DNA from: Limosilactobacillus gorillae
Lineage (GTDB): Bacteria; Bacillota; Bacilli; Lactobacillales; Lactobacillaceae
Length of the DNA: 40,252 bases
Reading direction: 5' to 3'
Assembly (NCBI RefSeq): GCF_001293735.1
Contig: NZ_BCAH01000011.1
Span: 1 to 40,252, forward strand
Below are positions 8,232 through 16,732 of the stretch, piece after piece (the first letter of the stretch is position 1; each line of letters starts with the position of its first letter). The notes beneath the pieces are model-generated. The model did no database searches and had not been told where the DNA came from. It saw only the letters and a list, made by a program, of their open reading frames with translations. The position numbers were made by a program, and so were the translations under genes.

Positions 8232-9104
8232 ATGGAAGTTGATGAAATTTTAGGTTCTTATCATAATCGCTATTTTGGGAGCGGTTATCAAAAGGGACAG
8301 TACCAAATTATTGACCAAGATAATCATAACGTAAAAATACGAGTTTCATATCCAGGTGGCTGGTCTAAAAAGCAGGCCAGTGAACGCCAACCACATCTGA
8401 GTACGATTGACGGAGTAATTGTTGCAGCTCTAATTAGTGAGCGACTATTGGGAGAGCAGTCGTATGAATATTACTTGAGTGGCTTTGAAATCAAGGCTGG
8501 TAATCACGAAATTTGCCTAGATCATGATTTAACAGTTCAGATTGGACCTAGTCACGTTACAGCTCAGACAGGGAATTTTCAATTTGATGTCGAGGGGATG
8601 AAGATTAAGCTTCAGGTTACTCACTCGCAAGGTAAAGCAAAGGTGAAAAGTCACCACTATCTTACAGAGCACTTAAAGGCGAACCGCTTACACTTAGGTG
8701 AATTAACTTATTTGGGACAAAGCGGGGTAAGTGGGGTGGTGAATTATCATCAAGATTCATCGCTAGATTATGACGGTTTAGGATCGGGACAAGCGCAAGT
8801 AATATCGATTATTGAATGGCTAGTGATTTTTTCACAAATGGGCGAATTGATGGCTTATCACTACGATAGTTTAAATCGTGATGACTGTAATAATTTATGG
8901 ATGAAATCAATCAAGGCTAGCTTGAGTGATCCAATTAAGGTCAATCAACCAATTCGAATCATGAGTGAATTAGTTAAGGTAAGTTTAATCAATAAAGATA
9001 ACCAAAATTGGCGAGTATTAAAGGCCCACGGTTCAGATATTAACAATCAAGTTAAGTTTGAAGCAAAGATGGCCCATCTTTTACCAGCAGAATGGGAGGA
9101 CTAA
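8232..9104 (+). CDS. AvrD-like (double hot-dog type) enzyme
   Basis: This 290-residue soluble protein has no signal peptide. I recognise it as AvrD-like from the N-terminal LGSYHNRYFGSGYQ, then YPGGWSKKQASERQPHLSTID at about 41-61 and the C-terminal LLPAEWED, with the length expected of a two-hot-dog protein. In Pseudomonas syringae AvrD directs synthesis of syringolides, acyl-sugar elicitors. The related AfsA fold makes the A-factor butenolide precursor from a beta-ketoacyl chain and a C3 sugar phosphate. A similar condensation is inferred here, not shown. AAAGGAGGT precedes the ATG. It is the first gene of a four-gene run with a kinase and an ABC transporter. A more distant FabA/AfsA-like hot-dog protein is the alternative. 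Confidence 0.6.
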   Translation: MEVDEILGSYHNRYFGSGYQKGQYQIIDQDNHNVKIRVSYPGGWSKKQASERQPHLSTIDGVIVAALISERLLGEQSYEYYLSGFEIKAGNHEICLDHDLTVQIGPSHVTAQTGNFQFDVEGMKIKLQVTHSQGKAKVKSHHYLTEHLKANRLHLGELTYLGQSGVSGVVNYHQDSSLDYDGLGSGQAQVISIIEWLVIFSQMGELMAYHYDSLNRDDCNNLWMKSIKASLSDPIKVNQPIRIMSELVKVSLINKDNQNWRVLKAHGSDINNQVKFEAKMAHLLPAEWED

Positions 9105-9108
9105 AGAA

Positions 9109-9888
9109 GTGCTTAATTCTAAATCACCACGACTTGTTATCTCGGGAACTTATTCGACCGGCAAAACAACGACGGCAACCGCGCTTTCAATTGCAACGGG
9201 AATTCCATTAATCAATGCCTTATCTGCTCGAGAAATTTTAACCAGCCTGTACCCTGGTCGACGTTTTCAGGATATGACGGCAGAAGAACTAATGGCTTTG
9301 GGACTAAAGCGGTTTGAAGAGCGAATTCGGGCCGAAGCAGTCACTTATCAAGCAGGAAAGGGCTTTATTTCCGATGGATCAGTTTTAAACGAATTAATTT
9401 ATGGAACGGTTCGAATGAAGGTCGGAATTAATCCCGGATCGACCTGGCCGCACCGGGTTGCCAAAGCTATTATGGGAATCCCATTTAAACCCTTCATGAA
9501 AAAGTATCTATCGAGCTATGAAACCGTAGTTAATCAGCATACTCAGGAATGGTATAGCGACGTGGTACATTTGCCGGTTGAATTTGCGATGGATCCAGAT
9601 GGTCACCGACCAGTTTCAGAAGAATACCGGCAGTTATCGGATCAAGAAATTTTAAAGAGTTTTCGTCAAATTGGCTTTGAACCAAAGTTGGTCTCAGGAA
9701 CAATTGAGCATCGCTTAGCAACCATCATCAAACTCTACCACCTTCCGCAGGAGATGGAATTATCAAAAGCAATTGAGCAAGCTCAGGAACAAATTGCTAA
9801 GAATCGGGAAAGTGTCGCTAAACGAATCATTGAACAATATCATGAGCCAACGTTACGAGAAAAAATTAGTTTAATGATGAAATATTAA
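9109..9888 (+). CDS. P-loop kinase/ATPase (AAA_28/NadR-like)
   Basis: This 259-residue cytosolic protein has a Walker A motif GTYSTGKT at residues 13-20 of a P-loop kinase-like fold, and the later segment GKGFISDGSVLNELIYG in the position where small-molecule kinases carry a DxS/DR motif. It resembles the AAA_28/NadR group, which includes nucleoside-type kinases, but no family with known substrate is recognised. The start chosen is GTG at 9109, with GGAGGA at 9095-9100 eight bases upstream; a longer reading from ATG 9058 would overlap the AvrD-like gene. It follows that gene by four bases, so the two are probably translated together. A role in phosphorylating a precursor of the AvrD-like product is inference. 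Confidence 0.75.
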   Translation: MLNSKSPRLVISGTYSTGKTTTATALSIATGIPLINALSAREILTSLYPGRRFQDMTAEELMALGLKRFEERIRAEAVTYQAGKGFISDGSVLNELIYGTVRMKVGINPGSTWPHRVAKAIMGIPFKPFMKKYLSSYETVVNQHTQEWYSDVVHLPVEFAMDPDGHRPVSEEYRQLSDQEILKSFRQIGFEPKLVSGTIEHRLATIIKLYHLPQEMELSKAIEQAQEQIAKNRESVAKRIIEQYHEPTLREKISLMMKY

Positions 9889-9899
9889 GGGAAAGCAAT

Positions 9900-10589
9900 A
9901 TGATTGAATTTAAAAACGTTAGTAAGATTTATCAAGTTGGAGATCAAGAGGTCGTGGCCCTTAACCAGGCAAATTTTAAACTTGAAAAAGGAAAATTAAC
10001 CATTATATTAGGACCATCAGGATCTGGGAAAAGTACCTTATTGAATATTTTGGGTGGGATGGACCGACCAACGAATGGCGAAATTAACTTTGATGGTCAG
10101 GCGGTTGCAAATTTATCAGACCGGGGCTTAACTGATTATCGCCGGACAAAGGTGGGGTTTATTTTTCAATTTTATAACTTAATCCCTTCCTTAACGGCGG
10201 TTGAAAATGTCGCCATCGCGGCAAAGTTAACCAATAATGATGCCCGTTCGGTGGAATATCTCAAACAGGTTGGTTTAGGTCACCGGTTAAATAACTTTCC
10301 CAATCAAATGTCAGGCGGGGAGATGCAGCGGGTGTCAATCGCTCGGGCGTTAGCTAAACAACCAGAATTACTTTTGGCGGACGAACCAACCGGGGCTTTG
10401 GATTCAAAAACAAGCCTTAAGATTATGGAACTTTTACAACAAGCAGCTAATGACCAAGATACGGCCGTAGTAATGGTGACTCACAATCCCACCTTTGAAC
10501 AATATGGTGACCAGATTATTCGGTTAAAAGACGGCCAAATTGATCAAATTTATGCCAATGATGATCGGGTAACGTTAGGAGAAGCGTAG
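9900..10589 (+). CDS. ABC transporter ATP-binding protein (MacB/LolD type)
   Basis: This 229-residue ATPase has all motifs intact: Walker [10 protein letters not shown] (about 38-46), Q-loop FIFQFYNL, signature [15 protein letters not shown], Walker [14 protein letters not shown] and switch histidine VMVTHNP. The LolD/MacB-like sequence fits its partner, the FtsX-type permease that begins one base after its stop. It powers a membrane complex at the cytoplasmic face. In Gram-positive bacteria such pairs export peptides or lipids, or confer resistance to cell-envelope antimicrobials. The substrate is unknown, but the operon position after the AvrD-like enzyme and kinase makes export of their product plausible. 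Confidence 0.95.
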   Translation: MIEFKNVSKIYQVGDQEVVALNQANFKLEKGKLTIILGPSGSGKSTLLNILGGMDRPTNGEINFDGQAVANLSDRGLTDYRRTKVGFIFQFYNLIPSLTAVENVAIAAKLTNNDARSVEYLKQVGLGHRLNNFPNQMSGGEMQRVSIARALAKQPELLLADEPTGALDSKTSLKIMELLQQAANDQDTAVVMVTHNPTFEQYGDQIIRLKDGQIDQIYANDDRVTLGEA

Positions 10590-10590
10590 G

Positions 10591-12840
10591 ATGAAATACT
10601 TAAATCGGAAACTCCGGCGTGACGTTCAAAGAAGCTGGAGCCAGTTCTTCTCAGTCTTCTTAATGGCCTTTTTATCAATCCTAATGTTTGTTGGGTTACA
10701 AGGGTCGTGGCGTGGGCTAGAGGTTTCGTTAAATCAATATATTAACCAAACGCATTTAGCTAATTATTGGATCCAAGCAACCAATGTGACGGATAATGAC
10801 CTGGATAAATTAAAGTCCTTATCTGGAGTCAAAAGGGTTTACTCAGGGACCCGCCTCCAGGCTAAGCAGGGGAGTCGCCAAATTATCGTCGATACAATCT
10901 CAAGTTCGGCTAACAAACTCCACGTCGTTTCGGGGCAGAAGGTGAACGAATCAACGAATGGGATTTGGTTGAACTATGAATACGCCAAAGCTCATCACCT
11001 TAAAGCAGGAGAAACGACAACCGTTAAGTATGGTGGGCAAGCAGTGAAATTAAAGATTGCCGGGATTGTCCAGTCGTCTGATCGAATTTACTTTACTGGA
11101 ACACAGGAATATATTGCACCTAACTATGATAATTACGCTTATGCCTATATCTCAAATCAAACCCTTCGGACTCAATTTCATTATCAAGGCCCACAAAATA
11201 TAGTTGAAATCCGCGGTAATCATTCCCACATGCGTTCCACTATTGAAAAGACGTTTGGTTCTCGGTTGGTTACTTATTATAACCGGACGACCTTATCAGA
11301 TGTATCGAATGCCTTAGATCGGGTTGGGCAGATCCGGAATTTGTCATATCTATTTTCAACAATCTTTATCCTGTTGGCAATTTTGGCTATGTATACCACT
11401 ATCCAACGCTTAATTGCAGATCAGATGAGTGAAATTGCGGTAATGAAGGCCCTAGGAATTTCGAATCGGCAATTGGGGTGGCACTATGGATCCTTTGGTC
11501 TTCTTGTCGGTGGACTTGGTGCCTTGGCCGGAGCGATTGTATCTCCAGCGATCTCGTGGTTTGTCTTATCGACCCAACAAATGATGTTTTCAATTCCACA
11601 TTGGACGATTGCCTACACACCAATTAGTCTTGTGGTTATTGGATGTGTAGTGTTGATCTGTGTCTTAGCTGCTTATTGGGCGGCCCATGCATCCATGCAG
11701 GGGTTACCAGCTAAGTTTTTACGGGGTGAAACAGAATCCCATGTTCACCACATTACTTTAGAAAGGATGACTGGTTGGTGGAATCGTCTATCTTATGCGG
11801 TTCGCTGGGCCATTCGGGATGTCTTCTTTAACAAGTCTCGTGTTTTAATGGGGATTGCCGGAGTTACCGGTGGGATGATGTTAATGATTGCTGGATTAGG
11901 GACACCACAATCGATTAATCATTTGGTGGACAAGGCTTATACCCAAGACTTTACCTATGCAAAACGACTAACGATCACTAATTATCAAGCTTATCAACAG
12001 GCACATCCGAATCAAGGGCAATGGGTACAATTAAATCAAGCCCATTACAGTAAAGATGATGGATATGACCGTTTATTGATGATTATTTCCAAAGGTGATT
12101 ACGTCAATATGAAGACAACGGATGGGCAGTCAATCCAAAAAGGTGGGATTTACGTCACGCAAGGCTTTGCCAATCGTGCCCATATCAAAGTTGGCGATCG
12201 AATGGATGTAAAAACCACTGGGTTAGATCACCGCTTGAGGTTTAAGGTTAAGGGGATTATTGCTAGCGAGACTAATCAGGGAGCCTACATTTTAAATACA
12301 ACCTGGGAAAACGCTGGAGGAAACTTTAGTCCGACAACCTTATTAGTTGGTAAGAATACTAATTATGATCGATCAGCAGTTTCTTCTACAATCAAGATTA
12401 GTTCACAAAAGCAAAATGCCTATGACTTTGTTAATAATTTAATGAGCATCTTTGCCTTAATTATTGCCTTTGCCGTTCTATTGATTGTAATTGTGCTCTA
12501 TAATCTGGGGGCTCTGAGCTTTACGCAGCGAGCTCGAGACTATGCGACCCTAAGTGTCTTAGGAATCCGTCGGAATGAGTTACGGAATATTACCTTTGTC
12601 GAAAACATCATTACGACTTTAATCGGCTGGTTAATCGGAATTCCAGCTGGGATCTGGTTCTTAGGTCAATATGTTAGCACCTTCTCGACCCTTAATCTTG
12701 TTTATGAACCATACTATAACTGGATCACTATAACAGTGGCCTCTGTCTTTGTTTGGGTTTGCTCATTGTCGACGACCTTTATGATTAGTCGACGGATCAA
12801 GAAGTTAGACATGGTCCAAGCACTTAAGGGAGTAGAATAA
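10591..12840 (+). CDS. FtsX-like ABC transporter permease (duplicated MacB-type)
   Basis: This 749-residue permease has two MacB/FtsX halves. The first helix at about 20-40 (SVFLMAFLSILMFVGL) is followed by a large external domain. The first FtsX block, at about 250-375, includes the coupling segment QMSEIAVMKALGISNRQLG. A second membrane start near 415-435 is followed by another external domain, and the last FtsX block (about 615-740) has the matching RARDYATLSVLGIRRNEL. About eight helices in total. The large extracytoplasmic domains suggest transfer of an envelope-associated or amphipathic substrate rather than nutrient uptake. It is the last gene of the AvrD-like operon, ending at a shared terminator. 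Confidence 0.92.
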   Translation: MKYLNRKLRRDVQRSWSQFFSVFLMAFLSILMFVGLQGSWRGLEVSLNQYINQTHLANYWIQATNVTDNDLDKLKSLSGVKRVYSGTRLQAKQGSRQIIVDTISSSANKLHVVSGQKVNESTNGIWLNYEYAKAHHLKAGETTTVKYGGQAVKLKIAGIVQSSDRIYFTGTQEYIAPNYDNYAYAYISNQTLRTQFHYQGPQNIVEIRGNHSHMRSTIEKTFGSRLVTYYNRTTLSDVSNALDRVGQIRNLSYLFSTIFILLAILAMYTTIQRLIADQMSEIAVMKALGISNRQLGWHYGSFGLLVGGLGALAGAIVSPAISWFVLSTQQMMFSIPHWTIAYTPISLVVIGCVVLICVLAAYWAAHASMQGLPAKFLRGETESHVHHITLERMTGWWNRLSYAVRWAIRDVFFNKSRVLMGIAGVTGGMMLMIAGLGTPQSINHLVDKAYTQDFTYAKRLTITNYQAYQQAHPNQGQWVQLNQAHYSKDDGYDRLLMIISKGDYVNMKTTDGQSIQKGGIYVTQGFANRAHIKVGDRMDVKTTGLDHRLRFKVKGIIASETNQGAYILNTTWENAGGNFSPTTLLVGKNTNYDRSAVSSTIKISSQKQNAYDFVNNLMSIFALIIAFAVLLIVIVLYNLGALSFTQRARDYATLSVLGIRRNELRNITFVENIITTLIGWLIGIPAGIWFLGQYVSTFSTLNLVYEPYYNWITITVASVFVWVCSLSTTFMISRRIKKLDMVQALKGVE

Positions 12841-12856
12841 TAATTAGATTAATTAA

Positions 12857-12897
12857 AAAACGGGGTTAGATGAAGCCATTTCATCTAACCCCGTTTT
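12857..12897. terminator. Bidirectional terminator between the ABC permease and nrdF
   Basis: AAAACGGGGTTAGATGAA (12857-12874) pairs perfectly with TTCATCTAACCCCGTTTT around a 5-base loop, with A and T runs on the two sides. It can stop transcription from both convergent operons and marks the right edge of the accessory block. Confidence 0.92.
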
Positions 12898-12921
12898 TGA
12901 TTGTGGACTTTTATTCAGGGA

Positions 12922-13923
12922 CTAATCCTTATCGTTAATGTCCTTACCGGCGTTCGGGTCGGCTACGTGGTAGTCACTGTTACGCATCGCTTCAACGGCT
13001 CCAAGCCGGTAACCATTTCCAACCTGACTAAAGAAGTCATGGTTAGAAGTTGTAGTTGAAATTCCATTCATGACCACTGGGTTAACATCAGAAGCAGTAT
13101 CTGGGAAGAGAGGATCTTGTCCCAGGTTCATTAGGGCCTTGTTGGCGTTGTAGCGAATAAAGACCATGACATCATCAGTCCAGCCAATTTGGTCGTACAA
13201 GACGTGGGTGTACTTTTCTTCGTTATCATAGAGTTCGTACAAGAAGTCATACATCCAACGCTTCATTTCCTGTTGTTGCTTTTCAGTTAGCTGATTCATC
13301 CCAACTTGGAACTTGTAACCAATGTAAGTTCCGTGAACAGATTCATCCCGTAGGATTAACTTAATGATTTCAGCCACGTTATTGAGCTTGTTGTGGCCTA
13401 GGTAATACAGGGGAGTGTAGAAGCCTGAGTAAAACAGGAAGGTTTCCAAAAAGACGTTGGCAACTTTTTTCTTTAGGGGGTCTTCCTGGGCATCTAAGTA
13501 GAGGTTACCGATCTTAACTGCCTTATTTTGCAGGAATTCTTCACTGTCAGACCAGGAAAAAATTTCATCAATTTCGTCTGGTGTATTTAAGGTGGAGAAG
13601 ATGGTAGAGTAAGACTTGGCGTGAACGGATTCCATAAACTGGATATTATTCAAAACGGCTGTTTCATGCGGGGTCTTAACGTCTTGCTTTAAGGCAGTTA
13701 AGCCGGCTTCAGATTGAAGGGTGTCTAACAGGGTGAGACCCCCGAAGACGTGGCCGACCGTCCACTTGTGGTCGTCGTCCAAGTCACGCCAGTCGTCTAA
13801 GTCATTTGAAACGGGAATCCGGGTGTCTAGCCAGAACTGCTCAGTTAGCTTCTCCCAAGTTGCCTTATCAATCATATCGGAAACTTGGTTCCAATTGATT
13901 GCCTTGTAATTCTTAATTGCCAT
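12922..13923 (-). CDS. nrdF: Ribonucleotide reductase class Ib, beta subunit
   Basis: NrdF (333 residues) houses the dimanganese or diiron tyrosyl radical that starts ribonucleotide reduction by NrdE. The metal ligands are in place: LLDTLQSEAG, FMESVHAKSY (Glu, His and the radical Tyr), FLETFLFYSGFY and RDESVHGTYIG. Length is typical. AGGGAG precedes the ATG. It follows nrdE after a 61-base gap on the minus strand. The activating flavodoxin NrdI is not encoded in this window and must lie elsewhere. Confidence 0.97.
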   Translation of the reverse strand: MAIKNYKAINWNQVSDMIDKATWEKLTEQFWLDTRIPVSNDLDDWRDLDDDHKWTVGHVFGGLTLLDTLQSEAGLTALKQDVKTPHETAVLNNIQFMESVHAKSYSTIFSTLNTPDEIDEIFSWSDSEEFLQNKAVKIGNLYLDAQEDPLKKKVANVFLETFLFYSGFYTPLYYLGHNKLNNVAEIIKLILRDESVHGTYIGYKFQVGMNQLTEKQQQEMKRWMYDFLYELYDNEEKYTHVLYDQIGWTDDVMVFIRYNANKALMNLGQDPLFPDTASDVNPVVMNGISTTTSNHDFFSQVGNGYRLGAVEAMRNSDYHVADPNAGKDINDKD

Positions 13924-13984
13924 TCGAATAATCTCCCTATAAGTTAATTGATTAGAGTGAACGCTTTTATTATGACCGATTAGC

Positions 13985-16156
13985 TTAAATTACGCAAGAT
14001 TCACAGTGGTTGGCGCCAACTTCTTCACTATCATCCGTAAAGGTCCGGATATAATAGATCGACTTAATTCCCTTTTGGTGGGCGTAGTGGCGAAGAATGT
14101 TGAGGTCACGGGTGGTCATTTTATCGGTACGACCGTCCTTCCATTCGTACATCCCGGCTGGAATGGTGGAACGCATGAATAGGGTCATTGATAGAGACTG
14201 GTCGACGTGTTCTTGGGCGGCTGCATAGGTATCGATTACATTTCGCATGTCGGTGTCGTATGCGGAACGGTAGTACGGCATCGTGTCATTAGAAAGGTAC
14301 GGGGCCGGGTAGTATACCTTGCCGATCATCTTTTCTTGCCGTTCTTCAATTCGGTTGATGATCGGGTGCAAGCTGGAGGTTGAATCACCAATGTAAGAGG
14401 TTGAGCCGTTTGGGGCCACGGCGAGGCGGTAGGCATTGTACAAACCGGATTGTTGAACACGGTTCTTTAAAGCTGCCCAGTCCTCTTTTGTTGGGATGAA
14501 AAAGCCGTCAAACAGTTCCTTAACGGCAGCCGATTTCGGCCCCCAATCCTTGGTGAGGTACTTGTTAAAGTAGGAACCATCGGCATAGGCTGAGTGTTCA
14601 AAGTTAGTAAAGGTAGTTCCCTTTTCTTGGGCGATCTCGTTGGAGGCGACCAGTGTCCAGTAATTTAACAGCATAAAGTAAACGCTGGTGAATTCGAGGG
14701 CGACTGGTGAGCCGTACATGATATGGTGTTTAGCTAAGAAACCATGAAGACCCATTGCCCCGAGTCCAACGGAGTGAGAGAGATCGTTACCGTGCTTGAT
14801 TGATGGAACCACCGTTAAGTTTTCAGCATCGGAAATGTGGGTTAACCCCTTCATCATTACCCGGACGGAGCGGCCAAAATCAGGAGTTTCCATCATGTTG
14901 GCGATGTTAGTGGAACCGAGGTTACATGAGACATCAGTACCAAGGTTAGCGTAGCTTTGATCATCGTTGACCCGGGATGGAACCTGAACCTGGGCAATTT
15001 CAGAACAAAGGTTAGACATCACGATCGTTCCTTCAATCGGATTAGCCTTGTTAACTGTGTCGACATTAACAATGTATGGATATCCAGATTCTTGCTGGAG
15101 TTTGGAGATTTCGTCTTCCAGTTCCCGAGCATTAACCTTCTTCTTGGTGATTTCCGGGTTGGCCACCAGGTTATCGTATTCCTTGGTGATGTCAACATAG
15201 GAGAACGGCTTACCATAGATCCGTTCTACATCGTAAGGGGAGAAGAGGTACATCGGGGCATCTTTTTCCACTAATTCGTAGAACTTGTCCGGAACGGTAA
15301 CACCAAGCGAAAGGGTCTTTAAGCGGATTTTTTCATCGGCGTTTTCTTTTTTAGCCCCTAAGAATTCAATGATGTCGGGGTGGAAAACGGAGAGATAAAC
15401 AACACCGGCCCCCTGGCGTTGGCCCAGCTGGTTAGAGTAAGAGAAGGCGTCTTCCAAGAGTTTCATGACTGGAACAACCCCGGAAGCTGCCCCTTTGATC
15501 TTTTTGATGGGCGCTCCTGCTTCACGCAGGTTATTTAAGTTAATACCGACTCCCCCGCCGATTTTTGATAGTTGTAAGGCGGAGTTGATCGTTCGCCCAA
15601 TCGTGTTCATGTCGTCAGTAGCCTGGATTTCAAAGCAGGAGACGAATTCACCTCGGCGCTTGCGACCAACGTTTAAGAAGGTCGGTGTGGCCGGTTGGTA
15701 GCGCTGGTGGATTAATTCATTAGCCAGGTCCATGGCTAACTGTTCATCTCCATTAGCCAGGTACAATGCGTTCATTGCGACCCGGTCAATGTAGTTCTCA
15801 AGGTAGTATTCATTGTCGTTGGTCCGCATGGCGTATTGAGCATAGAATTTATAGGCTGCCATAAAGGAATGAAAGTGGAAGTCCTGATCCTTTAGGTATT
15901 GGTAGAGCCGATCCAAAAAGGCAGGGGAGTATTGACGAATGAAGTCTTCTTCCAGGTAATCATTGTCAATTAACCAGTTTAAACGTTCCATAACGGAGGC
16001 AAATTTTTTAGTGTTAGGAATAACATTTTCCTTAATGAAGTCATCCAAAGCTTCCTTATCGAGGTTTAACTGGATCTGACCATCTTTTGGAATGTTGATC
16101 TTGTTATTTAAGTCGAAGTACTTTACCTTGGTCATATCGATTTCTGAAAGAGCCAT
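13985..16156 (-). CDS. nrdE: Ribonucleotide reductase class Ib, alpha subunit
   Basis: NrdE (723 residues) is the catalytic subunit that reduces ribonucleoside diphosphates to deoxy forms. Visible landmarks are FVSCFEIQATDDMNTIG with an active-site Cys, SKIGGGVGINLNNLR, the radical Cys region SNLCSEIAQVQ, and the C-terminal CESC pair that is re-reduced by NrdH. No ATP-cone is apparent at the N-terminus, as expected for class Ib. A short Shine-Dalgarno AGGA precedes the ATG. A hairpin with U-tract separates it from nrdH. Confidence 0.98.
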   Translation of the reverse strand: MALSEIDMTKVKYFDLNNKINIPKDGQIQLNLDKEALDDFIKENVIPNTKKFASVMERLNWLIDNDYLEEDFIRQYSPAFLDRLYQYLKDQDFHFHSFMAAYKFYAQYAMRTNDNEYYLENYIDRVAMNALYLANGDEQLAMDLANELIHQRYQPATPTFLNVGRKRRGEFVSCFEIQATDDMNTIGRTINSALQLSKIGGGVGINLNNLREAGAPIKKIKGAASGVVPVMKLLEDAFSYSNQLGQRQGAGVVYLSVFHPDIIEFLGAKKENADEKIRLKTLSLGVTVPDKFYELVEKDAPMYLFSPYDVERIYGKPFSYVDITKEYDNLVANPEITKKKVNARELEDEISKLQQESGYPYIVNVDTVNKANPIEGTIVMSNLCSEIAQVQVPSRVNDDQSYANLGTDVSCNLGSTNIANMMETPDFGRSVRVMMKGLTHISDAENLTVVPSIKHGNDLSHSVGLGAMGLHGFLAKHHIMYGSPVALEFTSVYFMLLNYWTLVASNEIAQEKGTTFTNFEHSAYADGSYFNKYLTKDWGPKSAAVKELFDGFFIPTKEDWAALKNRVQQSGLYNAYRLAVAPNGSTSYIGDSTSSLHPIINRIEERQEKMIGKVYYPAPYLSNDTMPYYRSAYDTDMRNVIDTYAAAQEHVDQSLSMTLFMRSTIPAGMYEWKDGRTDKMTTRDLNILRHYAHQKGIKSIYYIRTFTDDSEEVGANHCESCVI

Positions 16157-16199
16157 TGCACGTGTTCCTACTTTCTTTAAAACCCGGGACTGGTTACAA

Positions 16200-16236
16200 C
16201 AAAAAGGGCGGGCACCAAAACAGGTGTCGCCGCCCG
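16200..16236 (-). terminator. Intra-operon attenuator between nrdH and nrdE
   Basis: Read on the minus strand, GGGCGGCGACACC pairs with GGTGCCCGCCC (plus positions 16206-16235), with a small internal loop and a TGTTTT apical loop, followed directly by TTTTT. This GC-rich hairpin with U-tract lies in the 98-base nrdH-nrdE gap. It probably acts as a partial terminator that lowers nrdEF mRNA relative to nrdH. Confidence 0.7.
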
Positions 16237-16255
16237 TAAAATTAGTTTTGCGTTC

Positions 16256-16477
16256 TTAAGCTAAGGCCGAAAGACGATCTGGCCGAAAACCAGTGAAGGC
16301 ATTGCCGTCCGGAAGTTTAACAACCGGTGTTGAAAGAAAGCCTTCCGCCTTTAAGTTTTCGATGTATTCAGGTTGTTCATCGATATTATGTTCAATGAAC
16401 GCCACGTTGTGTTCCTCTAAGAAACGCTTGGTCATTTTGCATTGGATGCAATTATTCTTGGAAAAGACGGTTACCAC
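16256..16477 (-). CDS. nrdH: Glutaredoxin-like protein NrdH
   Basis: NrdH is the small redoxin that reduces class Ib ribonucleotide reductase. From the GTG at 16477 the product has 73 residues, beginning MVTVFSKNN, the normal size. The redox motif CIQC (residues 10-13) and the C-terminal GFRPDRLSAL are typical. A longer reading from 16546 would add 23 unlike residues and run through the promoter region; AGGGAGGGG a few bases before the GTG supports the short form. It is the first gene of nrdHEF. Confidence 0.9.
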   Translation of the reverse strand: MVTVFSKNNCIQCKMTKRFLEEHNVAFIEHNIDEQPEYIENLKAEGFLSTPVVKLPDGNAFTGFRPDRLSALA

Positions 16478-16513
16478 GTGGATCCCCTCCCTTACTGATA
16501 TTTGATATTCTCT

Positions 16514-16586
16514 AGTATAGTTGACCAATAAGTAAAAGGCCACCATATCTCGTAATACTCAAAAAACACAACACAAGATATGGTGG
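16514..16586 (-). promoter_or_regulatory. nrdHEF promoter with two NrdR boxes
   Basis: Two copies of one motif face each other: CCACCATATCTCGTAA at 16540-16555 and ACACAAGATATGGTGG at 16571-16586. Each resembles the NrdR box ACACWATATATWGTGT, and their centres are 31 bp apart (about three helical turns), the known geometry for NrdR pairs. On the minus strand a -10 TATACT is at 16519-16514, and a weak -35 TGGCCT falls at the edge of the proximal box, so NrdR binding would block the promoter. Repression by ATP/dATP-loaded NrdR is inferred from family knowledge. Confidence 0.8.
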
Positions 16587-16667
16587 TTGCTAGGCCGTGA
16601 TTGGGAGCGGTTTGAAAAAAATCTAAAAAATTTTTTGGTCAATGATTGAACAGTCATATCAGCCAAT

Positions 16668-16697
16668 TTGAAAGTTACTAAGAGCATATTGTACACT
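16668..16697 (+). promoter_or_regulatory. Putative promoter of tadA
   Basis: TTGAAA (16668-16673) and TACACT (16692-16697) are 18 bases apart, 35 bases upstream of the tadA ATG. It is divergent from the nrd promoter. Confidence 0.5.
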
Positions 16698-16732
16698 GAA
16701 ATAGCGAAAAAATAGCGAATGGGGGTGCAATA

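Noticed and set aside
5721-12840. Insertion sequence or prophage carrying the accessory block
   Set aside because: No transposase, integrase, terminal inverted repeat or tRNA attachment site was seen in or beside it.
16478-16546. N-terminal extension of NrdH
   Set aside because: It would place the predicted promoter and -10 inside the coding region; the GTG with a strong Shine-Dalgarno gives the normal NrdH size.
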